Positions 1 through 9,863 of a stretch of DNA of 64,000 bases are shown one piece after another. The stretch covers positions 73,943,601 through 74,007,600 of the forward strand of contig NC_072894.1 in the NCBI RefSeq assembly GCF_027943255.1. Reading direction: 5' to 3'. The notes under the pieces were generated by a model. It did not search any database, was not told the origin of the DNA, and saw nothing but the letters and a program-made list of their open reading frames with translations. The translations under genes and the position numbers were made by a program. Within the stretch, counting starts at the first letter, position 1. Each line of letters opens with the position of its first letter. This DNA comes from Anastrepha obliqua (lineage: Eukaryota > Arthropoda > Insecta > Diptera > Tephritidae).

Positions 1-464
1 ATGCTATCTGGTGGTTTTCTCATTGCGTTTGATTTGCCTAAAGATGGGTTCCTAAGGATGGAACGGTAAAATAACTAGAACTCAATTAAAGGATAATAAG
101 TGTTTGAGAATTTAGCCATGCGTACAAAAATCACTAAAGAGAGATCCGGTACAAGAAACTGAAGACCAAAATAAAAGTTGTAAAAAGAGCAGAGCAACAC
201 ATTTTAGTAGTAAAAGTTTATGGTTTTCGGAGATTCATTGATACTGATGCAGGGAACTAAAAATCCCAAATCACTTGCAGGCGAGGCTTCCCGATCCAAT
301 GTTACCGTCAATCTGTAATTTTGAAAAACTATGAACCAATGATTCTTTCGATAATAATTCACCTCATACGAGATTTTCTTAATTTTCCAGTTGCTTTTTA
401 TACAAACAGCATTTATTTGATAGAACATTACTGGTATGACAAATAGGTGTTCTAAAGAGAAGCC
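1..464. other. unassigned AT-rich stretch
   Basis: No coding region, terminal repeat or known repeat family was recognised. Short open frames here have no recognisable motif. Confidence 0.4.
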
Positions 465-665
465 TGATACTGGTTGGTCGGTTGGTTAAAGTGGTGATTC
501 ATCCAGAATCCAACTAGCGCTTCCGCACTATTTTGTTGCCACCTCCTTTCAACCAATTTGTTTAATGGTTATTTACAGCATGATTCTATGCAGTTAAGAC
601 CCGTATTAGGATGCTGACTTCTAAGCCAGACACTCTCGACACTCTCGAACAGTGGGTTGCCAAGG
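465..665 (+). repeat. dispersed repeat family R, copy 1
   Basis: A block beginning around CTGGTTGGTCGGTTGGTTAA and containing CAACTAGCGCTTCCGCAC recurs in reverse orientation at about 5480-5743, where it interrupts a Jockey LINE. The first ~90 bases match closely and the remainder (tracts like CAGACACTCTCGA) is diverged. No coding capacity is visible. It may be a SINE-like or other non-autonomous element; ends are approximate. Confidence 0.55.
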
Positions 666-879
666 GTTGATATTCACTGGAAATGGAAAATCGTTTCCTT
701 TTTCTTTAATTGCGACAGCGGATGTTGTGAGGGATGCCCATTTTGGCAGCATCCCTTTGTTTCATATTTTTCAGAATTGATGTTTGTTTGTGGTTGTAGG
801 TGGACCATAAATTTCTGCTAACTTTGCATGTTGTCTGGTTTGCATTCCGCGATTTGTAGATATTTTAAGGAAATTGCAT

Positions 880-1290
880 TCTTAATTGCAGACAGTGGTG
901 TGAATATTGATTCTGCAGAAACTATATTCATGGCAGATGTTCGCATGCTCTTTGCTCCCAATGTTGCGATGTCCCGGGACCCAGGTTAAGGTAACTTTAT
1001 GGTTTCCACTCAAGGTGATAAGGCTTTTCTGCTTTATTCCATCAGTTTAGAAGTGGTTGTAATTGAATCCAGTGCTTGCAGCTTGGCTATACGAAAGAAT
1101 AGCGATATTGCAGTACTTCCGCCTGGATGATATATGCATATATATCAGCTTGAACATCACAATCCATATTTCAACCATCTGTGTAGACTGTAGTGTCCAA
1201 GTTTTTTAGTAAAAGTCTACTCCATCTCTCCCGAGATGGTAAGAGAATAGTAAAATTTCTATTGATTGTCTCCATTGTGATGATGTAATC
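880..1290 (-). pseudogene. LINE RNase H domain fragment (I/LOA-like)
   Basis: The minus strand encodes, across several frame breaks, pieces typical of the RNase H domain of I/LOA/R1-group non-LTR retrotransposons: a DTTVYTDG strand with the first catalytic Asp, an QAEVL segment, an YSQAA segment, and near the low-coordinate end TLTWVPGHRNIG. The order matches the family. Stops and frameshifts show it is dead. The exact ends are not visible. Confidence 0.6.
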
Positions 1291-1369
1291 AGTCCTCCCC
1301 TAAGTATACTGAGTTTTTTGCAATAATAGACTGACATGACCATAAGTTTTTTTCCTTCAGCGACCCGCT

Positions 1370-1920
1370 TCATTTAATGTATGTATATGCACTCTTGTTA
1401 GCCACCTTCTTTATATGGAGATCTACCCGAGTGACATGTGTCAATCCATTAAGAGTCTCCCTAAGACATGAGCTAGATAAAAAAGGGCTGGAAGTAATAC
1501 CAAGTCTCATACCAGACAAACAACGTTCGAAAAGTACATCAACAAAATTCGGAGGTTGCGTCTTTGTTAACCTTGGAATTCCTTTCGCATGTTTCCGATT
1601 CACCTGTGATTAAAAGGATTTCGCGACTTTGCAAGTTTGTGAGTTTGCTTAGCGCTCGCTGAGTTAATGCGAAGCCCACCTTTACAGAAGCTGACCACTG
1701 GTAGTCAAGAGGACTACAATCCTATCTTTTCGCGAGAACACCAGCTCACGGGTCTCCTTTTTAGTTAATTCACCCGCCCGGCAGTTTCCCGCAATATCCC
1801 TGTGAGCGAAATGAACTTCACTTGGAAAGTATTCAGATGCGGTGGAAAGGGTGGTCAGGCATTCCCCCGGCTAGTTTGGAGCACACCATCACCGAGCCCA
1901 GGGTCCTAACAAATAACAAG
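1370..1920 (-). pseudogene. second LINE RNase H / C-terminal fragment
   Basis: Minus-strand pieces read TLGSVMVCSKLA, then HRDIAGNCRAGEL (RNase H histidine motif, normally W-V-P-G-H-x-D-I-x-G-N), then further C-terminal sequence (QWSAS...LLITGE) that in relatives follows RNase H. The same family recurs at 24130-24660 on the plus strand, where ALGSISVYSKL and GHYDIA occupy the equivalent positions. It lies upstream (in minus sense) of the fragment at 880-1290 but is a different subfamily copy rather than its continuation. Frame breaks mark it as a relic. Confidence 0.55.
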
Positions 1921-1929
1921 GCATAAAAA

Positions 1930-3770
1930 ATGTGCAAACGTAATTTTTGTTAAGTAAACACGATGCATTATTAAGTGCATACGCGCTTCACATTTCCTGC
2001 TTCCTGCTCCTTTTTATTCACTCATCTTCTTTCAAAGCGCTCCGTTGATACCATCTTTCGTGTGTTCCATTTTGTATCATTCTTAAGAAATACGACGAAG
2101 AATGATGTCCTTTTTGAAGTTATGCGCAGTTGATGACGAAGACGAAATGCAGACAGTTAAAGTTGTGACAAGAAAAAAACGAGGCGGGTGCAAAACAAAA
2201 AAAAAATAGAGAACTATGCGAAAGAAAGATGTCAGAGTCATTCTCAACAAGCATTGTTTGGCCACAAAAGACAAACGAAGAAGCTAACCACAGCAACAGC
2301 TGGAAAGTGATGAGATAAGTATCTCCCTCCGGGGTGCGAAAGTGTTGAAAGCTTGTCAACTGGTGACTGGCAACACTGAAGTATGATATGGTGGTGGTGC
2401 CGCTGGTTGGGGGCTAAACGGACGGACGAATCAAAGCTTCGGGTTAACAAGAAAACGACCAGTACCAGTATACTAACACTTCCTTGAAGATAGATTGCCA
2501 TTTTACCGAAAAGCAAAGTAAAGTATGCGGAAAATTTTTTAAAGTGGAGAATAACCAACAAAGTCCCAATGTTGTTGTTACATTTTATGGGAGCGTGTGC
2601 GTGCAAAGCTTTTGCTATTTAACTTCATCCAAATGTTCCACTTGAGCTTCAATGCATTGTAAGCATTTTCTTTTCTACAGCTGGTCACCGCCTTGTAGAC
2701 GCTGTAATTCACTTGAGCAAAGTTTGGTTCCCACTTATTTTGGGCATTGTCTGCATTGGCATTTGTTATGTGACTGGGATAGATTGGGCAGGGAAGTGGG
2801 GGTGCGAATCTTGGTGTTGACACTGGAGAATGTTGGCAATTTTGCGAGTGGCATTTTGGTGAAAAATTTGCAAACACTTTGACAAAGAAATATGCTGACA
2901 ATGTGGAAGCCTTCATACTTATAAAAAATGTCTACTAGTGCATACATATGCACACTCACAAACACATATACATAAATTTAATTTACCAAATGTGTTGTGT
3001 GTGCGTTTGCTGCCATGTTTTGCTTGACAGCAAAACTTAACGAAACTAGCAAAGAAAGTTGGTGAGTGTGCGAGTATGGCATTTATAGGAAACGTCAAAT
3101 TGCAAGGCTAGCTTTGGTTGGCTAGCTTGCAGTGGTGCATTGTCAAGTTTTTGTACTATTATTGCATGTATTCAGTTTATTTTCTGCATTAAGTATGCAA
3201 GTAGTTTTTTCAACAAATTGTTTGCTAAAGTTAAATTTACCTTTCAACTTTTACATTTGCCTTTTATTTGCCTAACGCGATTATAAGATGAATGCAGCAA
3301 AGGCTACGTTAGCAAAATACCCCCGTCGTCAAACGAACAGTCGGAGCACTCACGTCACCCACACCACTGTTGACAGTTAAGTTATTGTTTTGAGAGGTAA
3401 AGGGTCTTTCAGAAGACAGGTCTAGATATTGTTTTAAAATAAAATATGTAAACATTTAGATTTTTTCAGGTTCTCCATGTTACTCAAAATACGGCTCTTA
3501 ACAGTTATATGTGAAAAATGACACCATTTAAATACCCACCATGAGCAAAGTACTCCACCAGTCCAAAAACCAAACCAACAGAACGATCAGTTTTTGGGTC
3601 TGCCAGTTCTTTTTCTATCTTTAACAGAACCAGTTTCGTGAAATTTTTTAATCAACCTTTTAACTGTCGACTCATTCGAATAATTATTTCCTCCAAAAAA
3701 TTCCCAAATTCACAAATTTTTTCTAAATCGACCAATTTCATAATGAGTTTTAATAATTTTAACGAGTTGT
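1930..3770. other. unassigned spacer
   Basis: AT-rich sequence without recognisable coding, terminal repeats or similarity to other parts of the window. Short open frames around 2080-2965 overlap on both strands and show only low-complexity composition. Could be host intergenic or intronic DNA. Confidence 0.4.
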
Positions 3771-3826
3771 TATATATATATCATATTATATATATATATA
3801 TATATATTATTATATATATATATATA
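3771..3826. repeat. (TA)n microsatellite
   Basis: Interrupted TA dinucleotide run directly abutting the 3' end of a minus-strand SINE; it is probably expanded from the AT-rich tail of that SINE. Confidence 0.8.
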
Positions 3827-4126
3827 ATTGGCGCGTACACCCTTTTTGGGTGTTTGGCCGAGCTCCTCCTCCTATTTGTGGAGAGCGTCTTGATGTTGGG
3901 GGGACCTACAGTTTCAAGCCGACTCCGAACGGCAGATATTTTTATGAGGAGCTTTTTCATGGCAGAAATATACCCGGAGGTTTGCCATAGCCTGCCGAGG
4001 GGCGACCGCTATTAGAAAAATGTTTTTATATTATTAATTTTGCTTTTACCGAGATTCGATCCAACGTTCTCTCTGTGAATTCCGAATGGTAATCACGCAC
4101 CAACCCATTCGGCTACGGCGGCCGCC
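3826..4126 (-). mobile_element. tRNA-derived SINE, near full length
   Basis: Reverse-strand copy of the window's commonest repeat. Read on the minus strand it starts with a tRNA-like head (GCCGTAGCCGAATGGGTTGG, A-box-like) and a B-box-like GGATCGAATCTCGG, followed by a ~230-bp body (CGGTCGCCCCTCGGCAGGC; CGGAGTCGGCTTGAAACTGT; GAGGAGGAGCTCGGCCAAAC) and ends CGCGCCAATTAT next to a TA tract. RNA polymerase III transcription and LINE-driven retrotransposition are inferred from this architecture. Confidence 0.8.
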
Positions 4127-4565
4127 AGTTGTTATATCGTGTAAAATTGTACGTCTTTCTACTAGACAAATATTACTACTCGTACTAGACATAAAAAAGG
4201 TACCGTCTCGGAATTATTCAGTACTGACATCTAGGCGCACTTTTAAAGGACCCTGTATGTTCAGTTGCCGAATAAAAATTACAATTGAAGAAGCTCAAAA
4301 AAGGATAGGTAGAACCTTCCGCGTGGAAGAGGTGTAGTTACCATTGTAAAACACTTTCGATGGAATACTAAAGCAAGAAATTTCAAATTTGACCTATCGC
4401 CACAATGCCTTTGTGTTAGATTTAATTCCAATCTCTAATTTACGAATATAGTTTCGCTGACGAACTTTACTTGGTAACCTCAACTTTTCTGAATTTCGAA
4501 TATATTTGTACTTGTAAAACCTGGTATCGGATACTTGAAACTTTTTTTAATACTTGTCTCTCAAG
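4127..4565. other. unassigned stretch
   Basis: No recognisable coding or repeat homology inside this window; it may include 3' flanking DNA or the 3' UTR of the adjacent minus-strand Jockey LINE. Confidence 0.3.
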
Positions 4566-4857
4566 TTCTTCGACTTTTTAATATTTTTAATATTTCTGTA
4601 TGCCTAAATACTTAGTTTCGTTGGAATGTGGGATCTCGATGCCTTTTAACTTTAATGGATGACAGTGCTCACGTTGTTAATGATACTTGGACCGATTTAG
4701 TCTCATTCGCTTTACTGCGCCAATTTTGTAGCCATTGTGACATGTCAGCGAGACATTTTTTCAATTTAGGGATGCTTTGTTCGCGATTTTATCTACAGCT
4801 AGAACAGCTGTATCATCGGCAAATGTTCCGATTAGGGCATTTGCTACGGCAGGCAAA

Positions 4858-5205
4858 TCATGCGTGTAATATAGGACCTTGTAATATAGGACCTAGGAAG
4901 GCACCTTGAGGCACACCAGCATTTATTTTGTGGAGATTGCTTACTTCATCGCCTTGTTGGACAAAAAGGTATCTATCGGCAAGATACGTATTTATAAAGC
5001 TAAAGAAATTTATTCGGAGAGATTTGTTTACTTTGTAAAGTAGGCCACAGTGCCATACTCTGTCAAAAGCCTGAGAAAAGTAGAGAACAACTGCTGTACA
5101 AAATTCTTTATGCTTGAAAGCGTTATTTATATGTTTGATGAGGCGGTGCATTTGCTCAATGGTACTGTGGTGCTTAAGGAAATCGAACTGATGTTTGGGA
5201 ATCAA
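4858..5205 (-). pseudogene. Jockey reverse transcriptase, open segment
   Basis: The longest open piece of the LINE at 4566-6650: 115 residues spanning RT fingers and palm, including the FSQAFDRVWH block (family: DxxxAFDxVWH, first catalytic Asp; here a Ser-Gln precedes AFD) and GVPQGAFLGP. A short duplication of the GPIL codons at its low-coordinate end shifts it out of frame with the FADD motif that follows. It is a fragment, not a functional gene. Confidence 0.75.
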
Positions 5206-5479
5206 CTAACTTTGCTCAATTACGGGAGATAATCCTATAAGAAAAACGAATTCCAATAGTTTATTTAAGTCCTTTTCTGAATCTTTCCACTGGGTGGGAC
5301 AAATCCTGTCAGCATGATTGCATTGAAGAGTTGGGTGAGAAATAAATATTATAGCTTCTTTTGGTAATTCTCTTAAAAGTTTTGCTGTTATGAAGTTGTA
5401 CCCAAGTTATTTTTTGAGGTTCAAGGGGAGTATATCAGATTTTGTCACTCTCTTTTCAACTAAGGAGGAATGGAATAAG

Positions 5480-5743
5480 GTATTCTCTTCTCTTCTCTAG
5501 TCTATACAGAGGGCAGTAAAATGGATTATGGTGTTGGAGCTGGGCAAACCGCTCGAGAGTCTGTCTGGATTAGATGTCAATAACCTGATAAGGTTCCTGA
5601 ACTGCACAGATTGGACATAGTCATACTGCAAATAATTGGTAAACAAGTTGGTGTCGAGGATGTGGCAACAAAATGGTGCGGAAGCGCTAGTTGAATTCTG
5701 AACGAATCACCACTTAAACCGACCAATCAACCATAGCAGCTTC
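5480..5743 (-). repeat. dispersed repeat family R, copy 2
   Basis: Reverse-oriented partner of the block at 465-665: both share GTGGTGATTC, CCAACTAGCGCTTCCGCAC (one mismatch) and ATTTTGTTGCCAC. It sits between the endonuclease linker and the reverse transcriptase of a Jockey LINE and therefore inserted after that LINE. Boundaries are estimated from where Jockey homology stops and restarts. Confidence 0.55.
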
Positions 5744-7183
5744 TATTTCTTTTTTTGTGCACTTCCTTATTTTCAAGTCTATTTGTTGAGTTTCATCGAA
5801 GAGTGCAGAAACTTGGAGTTGGATATTTGTGGCTGCTTCGTTCATGTTCCATCAGGCTTGATAACGGGACGGTCTAGTTGAATTGGGCTTTTTAAGCTTT
5901 TGGTCGCCTTCCACAGAGAGTAGTTTATTGCTGCAGTGAAGTAGTATCGAGGTCTTCGAAATATGTACTTTTGTGTTTCTCAGTTTCTCTTAGGAGAAAC
6001 CTCTCGAAAGGACGGCATAGATAGTCTTTTTTTGTAAATTTGTGTATTTGTATTGGGGCACAGGCAAAGTATTGTACGCATTTAATGAAGTGTTCCGTTG
6101 CTTCAGTGATATCATCATCCCTTTTTAGTGGGACTTTGATATTTAGAGAGTTGGCGACTTGTTTTTTTTTTTTTAATTGAATCAATAAGTTTTGTTATTC
6201 TAGGGAGTGAATTTTTGATTCATATTGTGCTAGTATTCTAAGAGAGTAAGGAGCGTTCCGATGTGTTTGGGTGAGCTGTACATAGAGGTCCGAAATGGTC
6301 AAATACCACAAGGCTTGTGGTTTATATCCCACTTGTGCAATTGCATTTGATTCCAGCTGGTTAATTTTTGTCTTAATCAGGATACCTGAGCATACGTGAG
6401 CAGTATATACAATTTATAATTTTGGACTTTACGAAAACTTTTTGTGGAGAAATGTGTTTCCGAAATTAAGAGAATGTCCATATTCTGGTCGAGTAGGGAT
6501 GGTTTTATTTCGAGAGAATGATGTGATAGCCTGTTAGCGTTCCATGGTGCAATAGTCTTATTAGTCTGTCGGTAACAGTCGTAGCAGCCGACATCATAGT
6601 GGTCCCTTGTCTTCATTTCTCGCTTTTCATTAGTTGAGCTTTCGTTCGTGATCTATGGCTAATTGCTTCTTTACTTCAGTTACAGATCATGATGAAGGTC
6701 GCTATTCCTTATATAGCATGTTGCTTTTACTATGATCCGCATGATTGTGTTTTGCAGACTTTGGATAGAAGTGATGTACTTTTAGCTGGCGCATCCGCAG
6801 AATTGTATACCGTAAGTCCAAACATTTGTAATTTTTTTTTCTTGGTAATAATTAGTTTTTTCTTGACTTGAGCTTTGCAGCGCCCGGCTATTAGGCCTTG
6901 CGACATGTGCGAATATCGACGCATTGATGAATATTGGCTTCTAAGTAGCGTGTTTTAGGGGAAAACTATATGGCTTGCCTTTGTTTGGGCTTAAGCTCCG
7001 TTTTTTAGTCCATGTAGGAATATGGTTAACAGCTTCTTGTATAGGGTGGGCCATGTAAAATTTGCTTTTTGAATCGGCTATAAAAAAAAAACTAATCAAT
7101 ATTTTTTCAAACTTGTTTTTTTTTTTTGAAGATTGAGCATTGTCATTTATGAATGAAAAATAATATCGTTCAAATGACAGTCT

Positions 7184-7700
7184 TTACAGTAGGCCATTCG
7201 TTTGGGCTTCAATTTCATGAATGGCAACTTTGATTTCGTGTTTTAAAGCATCAATCGTCTCTGGATGTTTCGCATAGCATTTGTCCTTAACGGCTCCCCA
7301 CAAAAAATAATCGAACGGGCTTAAATCACAGCTCCGAGGCGGCCAATTGATATCGGAATTTCGGCTGATTATTCGGTTTTCAAAAACGGTAGCCAAAAGT
7401 TCGAGTGTAACTTTGGCAGTGTGACAAGTTGCACCGTCCTGTTGAAACCAAATGTCGTCCATGTCATCCTCCTTAATTTTTGGAAACAACTCGTTGAGCA
7501 TGCCACGGTAACGCATAATGCCATTTACTGAAACCGCGGCTCCTCGCTCATTTTCGAAAAAAAATGGCCCGATGATGCCGCCAGACCAAAAACCGCACCA
7601 AACAGTGACTCGTTGTGGATGCATATGCTTCTCTACAGTAACGTGTGGATTTTCTGAGCCCCAAATCCAACAATTTTGCTTATTGGCGTAGCCACCGATG
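7184..7700 (-). pseudogene. DD41D mariner transposase, C-terminal part
   Basis: Encodes, on the minus strand, GGYANKQNCWIWGSENPHV, then VTVWCGFWSGGIIGP, DIWFQQDGATCHTA with the second catalytic Asp, and CDLSPFDYFLWGAV with the third. There are 41 residues between QQD and the Asp of FDYF, the DD41D spacing described for rosa elements of tephritid flies. A deletion of about 30 bp near 7190-7215, relative to copy B (56638), removes the IENVLKNWVDRM segment and shifts the end. The open frame continues past 7700 only because it reads into the Transib terminus. Confidence 0.8.
7696..7700. repeat. Transib target-site duplication, left
   Basis: CGATG here and at 9859-9863 directly flank the Transib ends; joining the mariner at one copy restores continuous mariner coding (FHI then GGYANKQ). 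Confidence 0.85.
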
Positions 7701-8311
7701 CACTGTGGGCCAGAAGACCAAAAAATTTGGCCAAAAGTCATTGAAAGATTTTTCAAAATGCAATATAGTATCATCATATAGATAAGTGAAAGTAGTTATT
7801 TTGTAAATGTTATAAGTTTTAATGAAATATTTAAGCTTGTATAATAAGTTAATATAAGTGTAAGGCTTAAAAGATCACCATATAGCTATTGTTCTAAACT
7901 GTCACTGTTTTACTGAAATGTAGTATTTGTCATTAATTATATTGCATTTTCTCATTAGTTACAATCATGTGGTATGTGAAAATAGTCAATAGCTGAAAAA
8001 ATAAATCTGATGTTAGAAATATTGAGAATAATCGTGAAAAATTTTGTTTTTTTTACTACTTGTTAATACGCCGATTGAGCCTTGCGCAAAACTCCAGAAG
8101 CTATTAACAATTTCTTTACATTAACGTCTTCAGTAGTTCATGTGTAACAAGCTAAAGGTGCGGTTTGCTGCGGTTTTTCATTTTCTTTTTAAAAAAAATG
8201 AAGTTTTACTGATCTATGCGCGTGTTGACTGTATATCAATCATTTGCCAATAGGGTGTAAAAAGTTAACCAAGTATTAAGAGTCACACAATTTTAACTTA
8301 TTTAATTCATA

Positions 8312-9265
8312 ATGACTTCATTGAAGAAAAAAGAGGTTCTTCAAATTATGTTAGGTAATAATGACATGAATATAACCGTTGATTCAATTTTAACTAAAAT
8401 TGGTATCAATAAATCAGATGTAGGTTGTAAAGGATTGGAACGCTTGAAAAATGCTTTAAATAGTTTAAAGTCAAAAAGAAATGCAAAATATCAGCATTGC
8501 AGTGGGAAAATAGCTGTCTTTGAGTCACAAAATTCAGAGTGGTTAGATTCTGAATTTGCTATTCCTGACTTAGACCTCACAGCTAAAATAAGTAAGACTG
8601 AAATACTTAAAAGAGGTCGTCCATCGCTCGATTTTGCAGAAAAATCTACTAGATCGAAAAGACGAGAAGTGTCTAAAATCAGTGATGAACATGATAATGA
8701 TCGTCAAAAACTATTAATGGCTACTAGTCATGCGGCACGAGTTTCAGGGGAAGCAGATTTGCGATCGGTACTTAACGAACTTTCAAAAAACGAGGAACAG
8801 GCTAAGAAAATTAGAAACATAATGACAACACCTTTTCCTACAATAGAAAAGAAAAGCCCAGAAGTGGCTTTAGCATTTCTTTTCGATAATTCTATGTCTA
8901 AACAAGTCTATCAGAATATGCGATTAGCGACCAAATCTAGTGGAGCAGACATTTGGCCTGCGTATAATGCGATTAGAGAAGCCAAAGAAAAGTTAAGACC
9001 GTCGAAAGAGTCAATTAAAATTTCTGAAACGTTAGCTGAAGTATCACTTCAAGAACTTTTAAACCACACGGTGAATAGAATAATAGAACTACAAAGAGAA
9101 GTTTTACACTGTCTTATTCAAAAAAATAAAATTACTGAGCTCAAAACTGTTCTGATGTGTTCTTGGGGATTTGATGGGAGTAGTGGGCATTCGCCTTACA
9201 AACAAGGTTATGATAGTGTCAATGAGAAACAGACTTCTACAGATGAAAATCCTCCTCCACTGTAA
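8312..9265 (+). CDS. Transib transposase, N-terminal half (truncated)
   Basis: An uninterrupted 317-residue frame from an ATG at 8312. The N-terminal half is Lys/Ser rich, with a basic RGRPSLDF stretch around residue 107 (AT-hook-like). Near the end it has LMCSWGFDGSSGHSPYKQ; Asp288 is at the position of the first catalytic Asp of Transib and RAG1 (RAG1 SCDGMGD). In family members this is followed by the rest of the RNase-H-like core with a second Asp and a Glu, all missing here because the frame stops 29 residues later (NPPPL) at an apparent internal deletion junction. It cannot catalyse transposition alone; a truncated DNA-binding protein could still be made. Identification rests on the motif plus the terminal repeats and 5-bp duplication. 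Confidence 0.75.
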   Translation: MTSLKKKEVLQIMLGNNDMNITVDSILTKIGINKSDVGCKGLERLKNALNSLKSKRNAKYQHCSGKIAVFESQNSEWLDSEFAIPDLDLTAKISKTEILKRGRPSLDFAEKSTRSKRREVSKISDEHDNDRQKLLMATSHAARVSGEADLRSVLNELSKNEEQAKKIRNIMTTPFPTIEKKSPEVALAFLFDNSMSKQVYQNMRLATKSSGADIWPAYNAIREAKEKLRPSKESIKISETLAEVSLQELLNHTVNRIIELQREVLHCLIQKNKITELKTVLMCSWGFDGSSGHSPYKQGYDSVNEKQTSTDENPPPL

Positions 9266-9334
9266 CCTCCTCGTGGTAGATTCCGGAGACTACAACTTAT
9301 TATGTAGGCTACCTGCAGGCGTGTCTCTTTATCT

Positions 9335-9775
9335 GACACATTGGATCCACCATTTTCAATTGTTTAAATCTAATTGCAGATTTGTCAACAGCGGTACAAA
9401 AAAGCCCGAGTAACAAGTTTCAAACTAATCAGATAAAATTAAAAAAAAAAAGGTCCGCATAAGGGATTCGACATTTTTAATTTCTAAAATCTGGCAGCAG
9501 ATTCGTAATCAGCGCCCCCAAAAACCCCTAAATACTAAGTTTGGTAAAAAATAATTAATTTTAAAAAATTTATGTCCGCCATATTGGATCCACCATTTTG
9601 AATTGTTGAAATCTGACTTCATATTCGTAATCAGAGAACATAAAAACCCCTAAATACCAAATTTGGTGAAAAAAATCCTATTTTTTAAATTTCATGTCCG
9701 CCATTTTGGAACCGCCATTTTGAATTGTTGAAATCTGACTTCATATTCGTAATCAGAGACCCCAAAACCTGTACA
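9335..9775 (+). repeat. ~122-bp tandem repeats inside Transib
   Basis: Three to four diverged units, beginning near 9335, 9453, 9574 and 9696. Each contains GTCCGCCAT-type start, CACCATTTTGAATTGTTGAA, ATTCGTAATCAG and AAAACCCCTAAATAC. The last two complete units are the most alike. The array lies between the truncated transposase frame and the right terminal repeat and belongs to the element. Confidence 0.8.
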
Positions 9776-9858
9776 TAGCGGTATTAAAAGTTATAAATTG
9801 TTGGTGTTTTGGGAATTATGAATTTTGGCCACTTATAAGGGTCTCCTGGCCCATAGTG

Positions 9859-9863
9859 CGATG
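9859..9863. repeat. Transib target-site duplication, right
   Basis: CGATG, identical to 7696-7700; mariner homology resumes immediately after it. Confidence 0.85.

Larger units (their letters stand above)
4566..6650 (-). mobile_element. Jockey-type LINE, degenerate (EN + RT)
   Basis: Minus-strand non-LTR retrotransposon. At 6616-6377 lies the start of the endonuclease domain (APWNANRLSHHSLEIK; DILLISETHF, the Glu-containing motif of AP-like endonucleases). At about 5920-5745 the EN-RT linker is recognisable (LWKATKSLK; KPDGTWNEAA). Reverse transcriptase runs from about 5480 to 4600: HQFDFLKHHSTIEQ (5205 onward), AVVLYFSQAFDRVWH, NAGVPQGAFLGPIL, and FADDTAVLAV at about 4825-4795, whose two Asp are the polymerase metal ligands. 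A small duplication near 4870 (TATAGGACCTTG repeated) and several stops show it is inactive. Repeat family R interrupts it at about 5480-5743. Confidence 0.8.
7701..9858 (+). mobile_element. Transib element, internally deleted
   Basis: A 2158-bp DNA transposon bounded by CACTGTGGGCCAGAAGACC at 7701 and, reversed, CACTATGGGCCAGGAGACC ending at 9858, with the 5-bp GC-containing duplication CGATG on both sides. Transib transposases are the relatives of RAG1; their ends begin with a heptamer like the recombination signal CACAGTG. Here both ends also carry CCAAAAGTC or CCAAAATTC exactly 23 bp after the heptamer, resembling a 23-RSS nonamer. It encodes the N-terminal part of a transposase (8312-9265) and a 3' block of ~122-bp tandem repeats (9335-9775). 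Complete Transibs encode about 650-700 residues, so the C-terminal half has been lost. Confidence 0.88.

Noticed and set aside
7701..7777. N-terminal extension of the DD41D frame (MMILYCILKN...)
   Set aside because: This is the Transib terminal repeat read through in frame, not mariner coding sequence.
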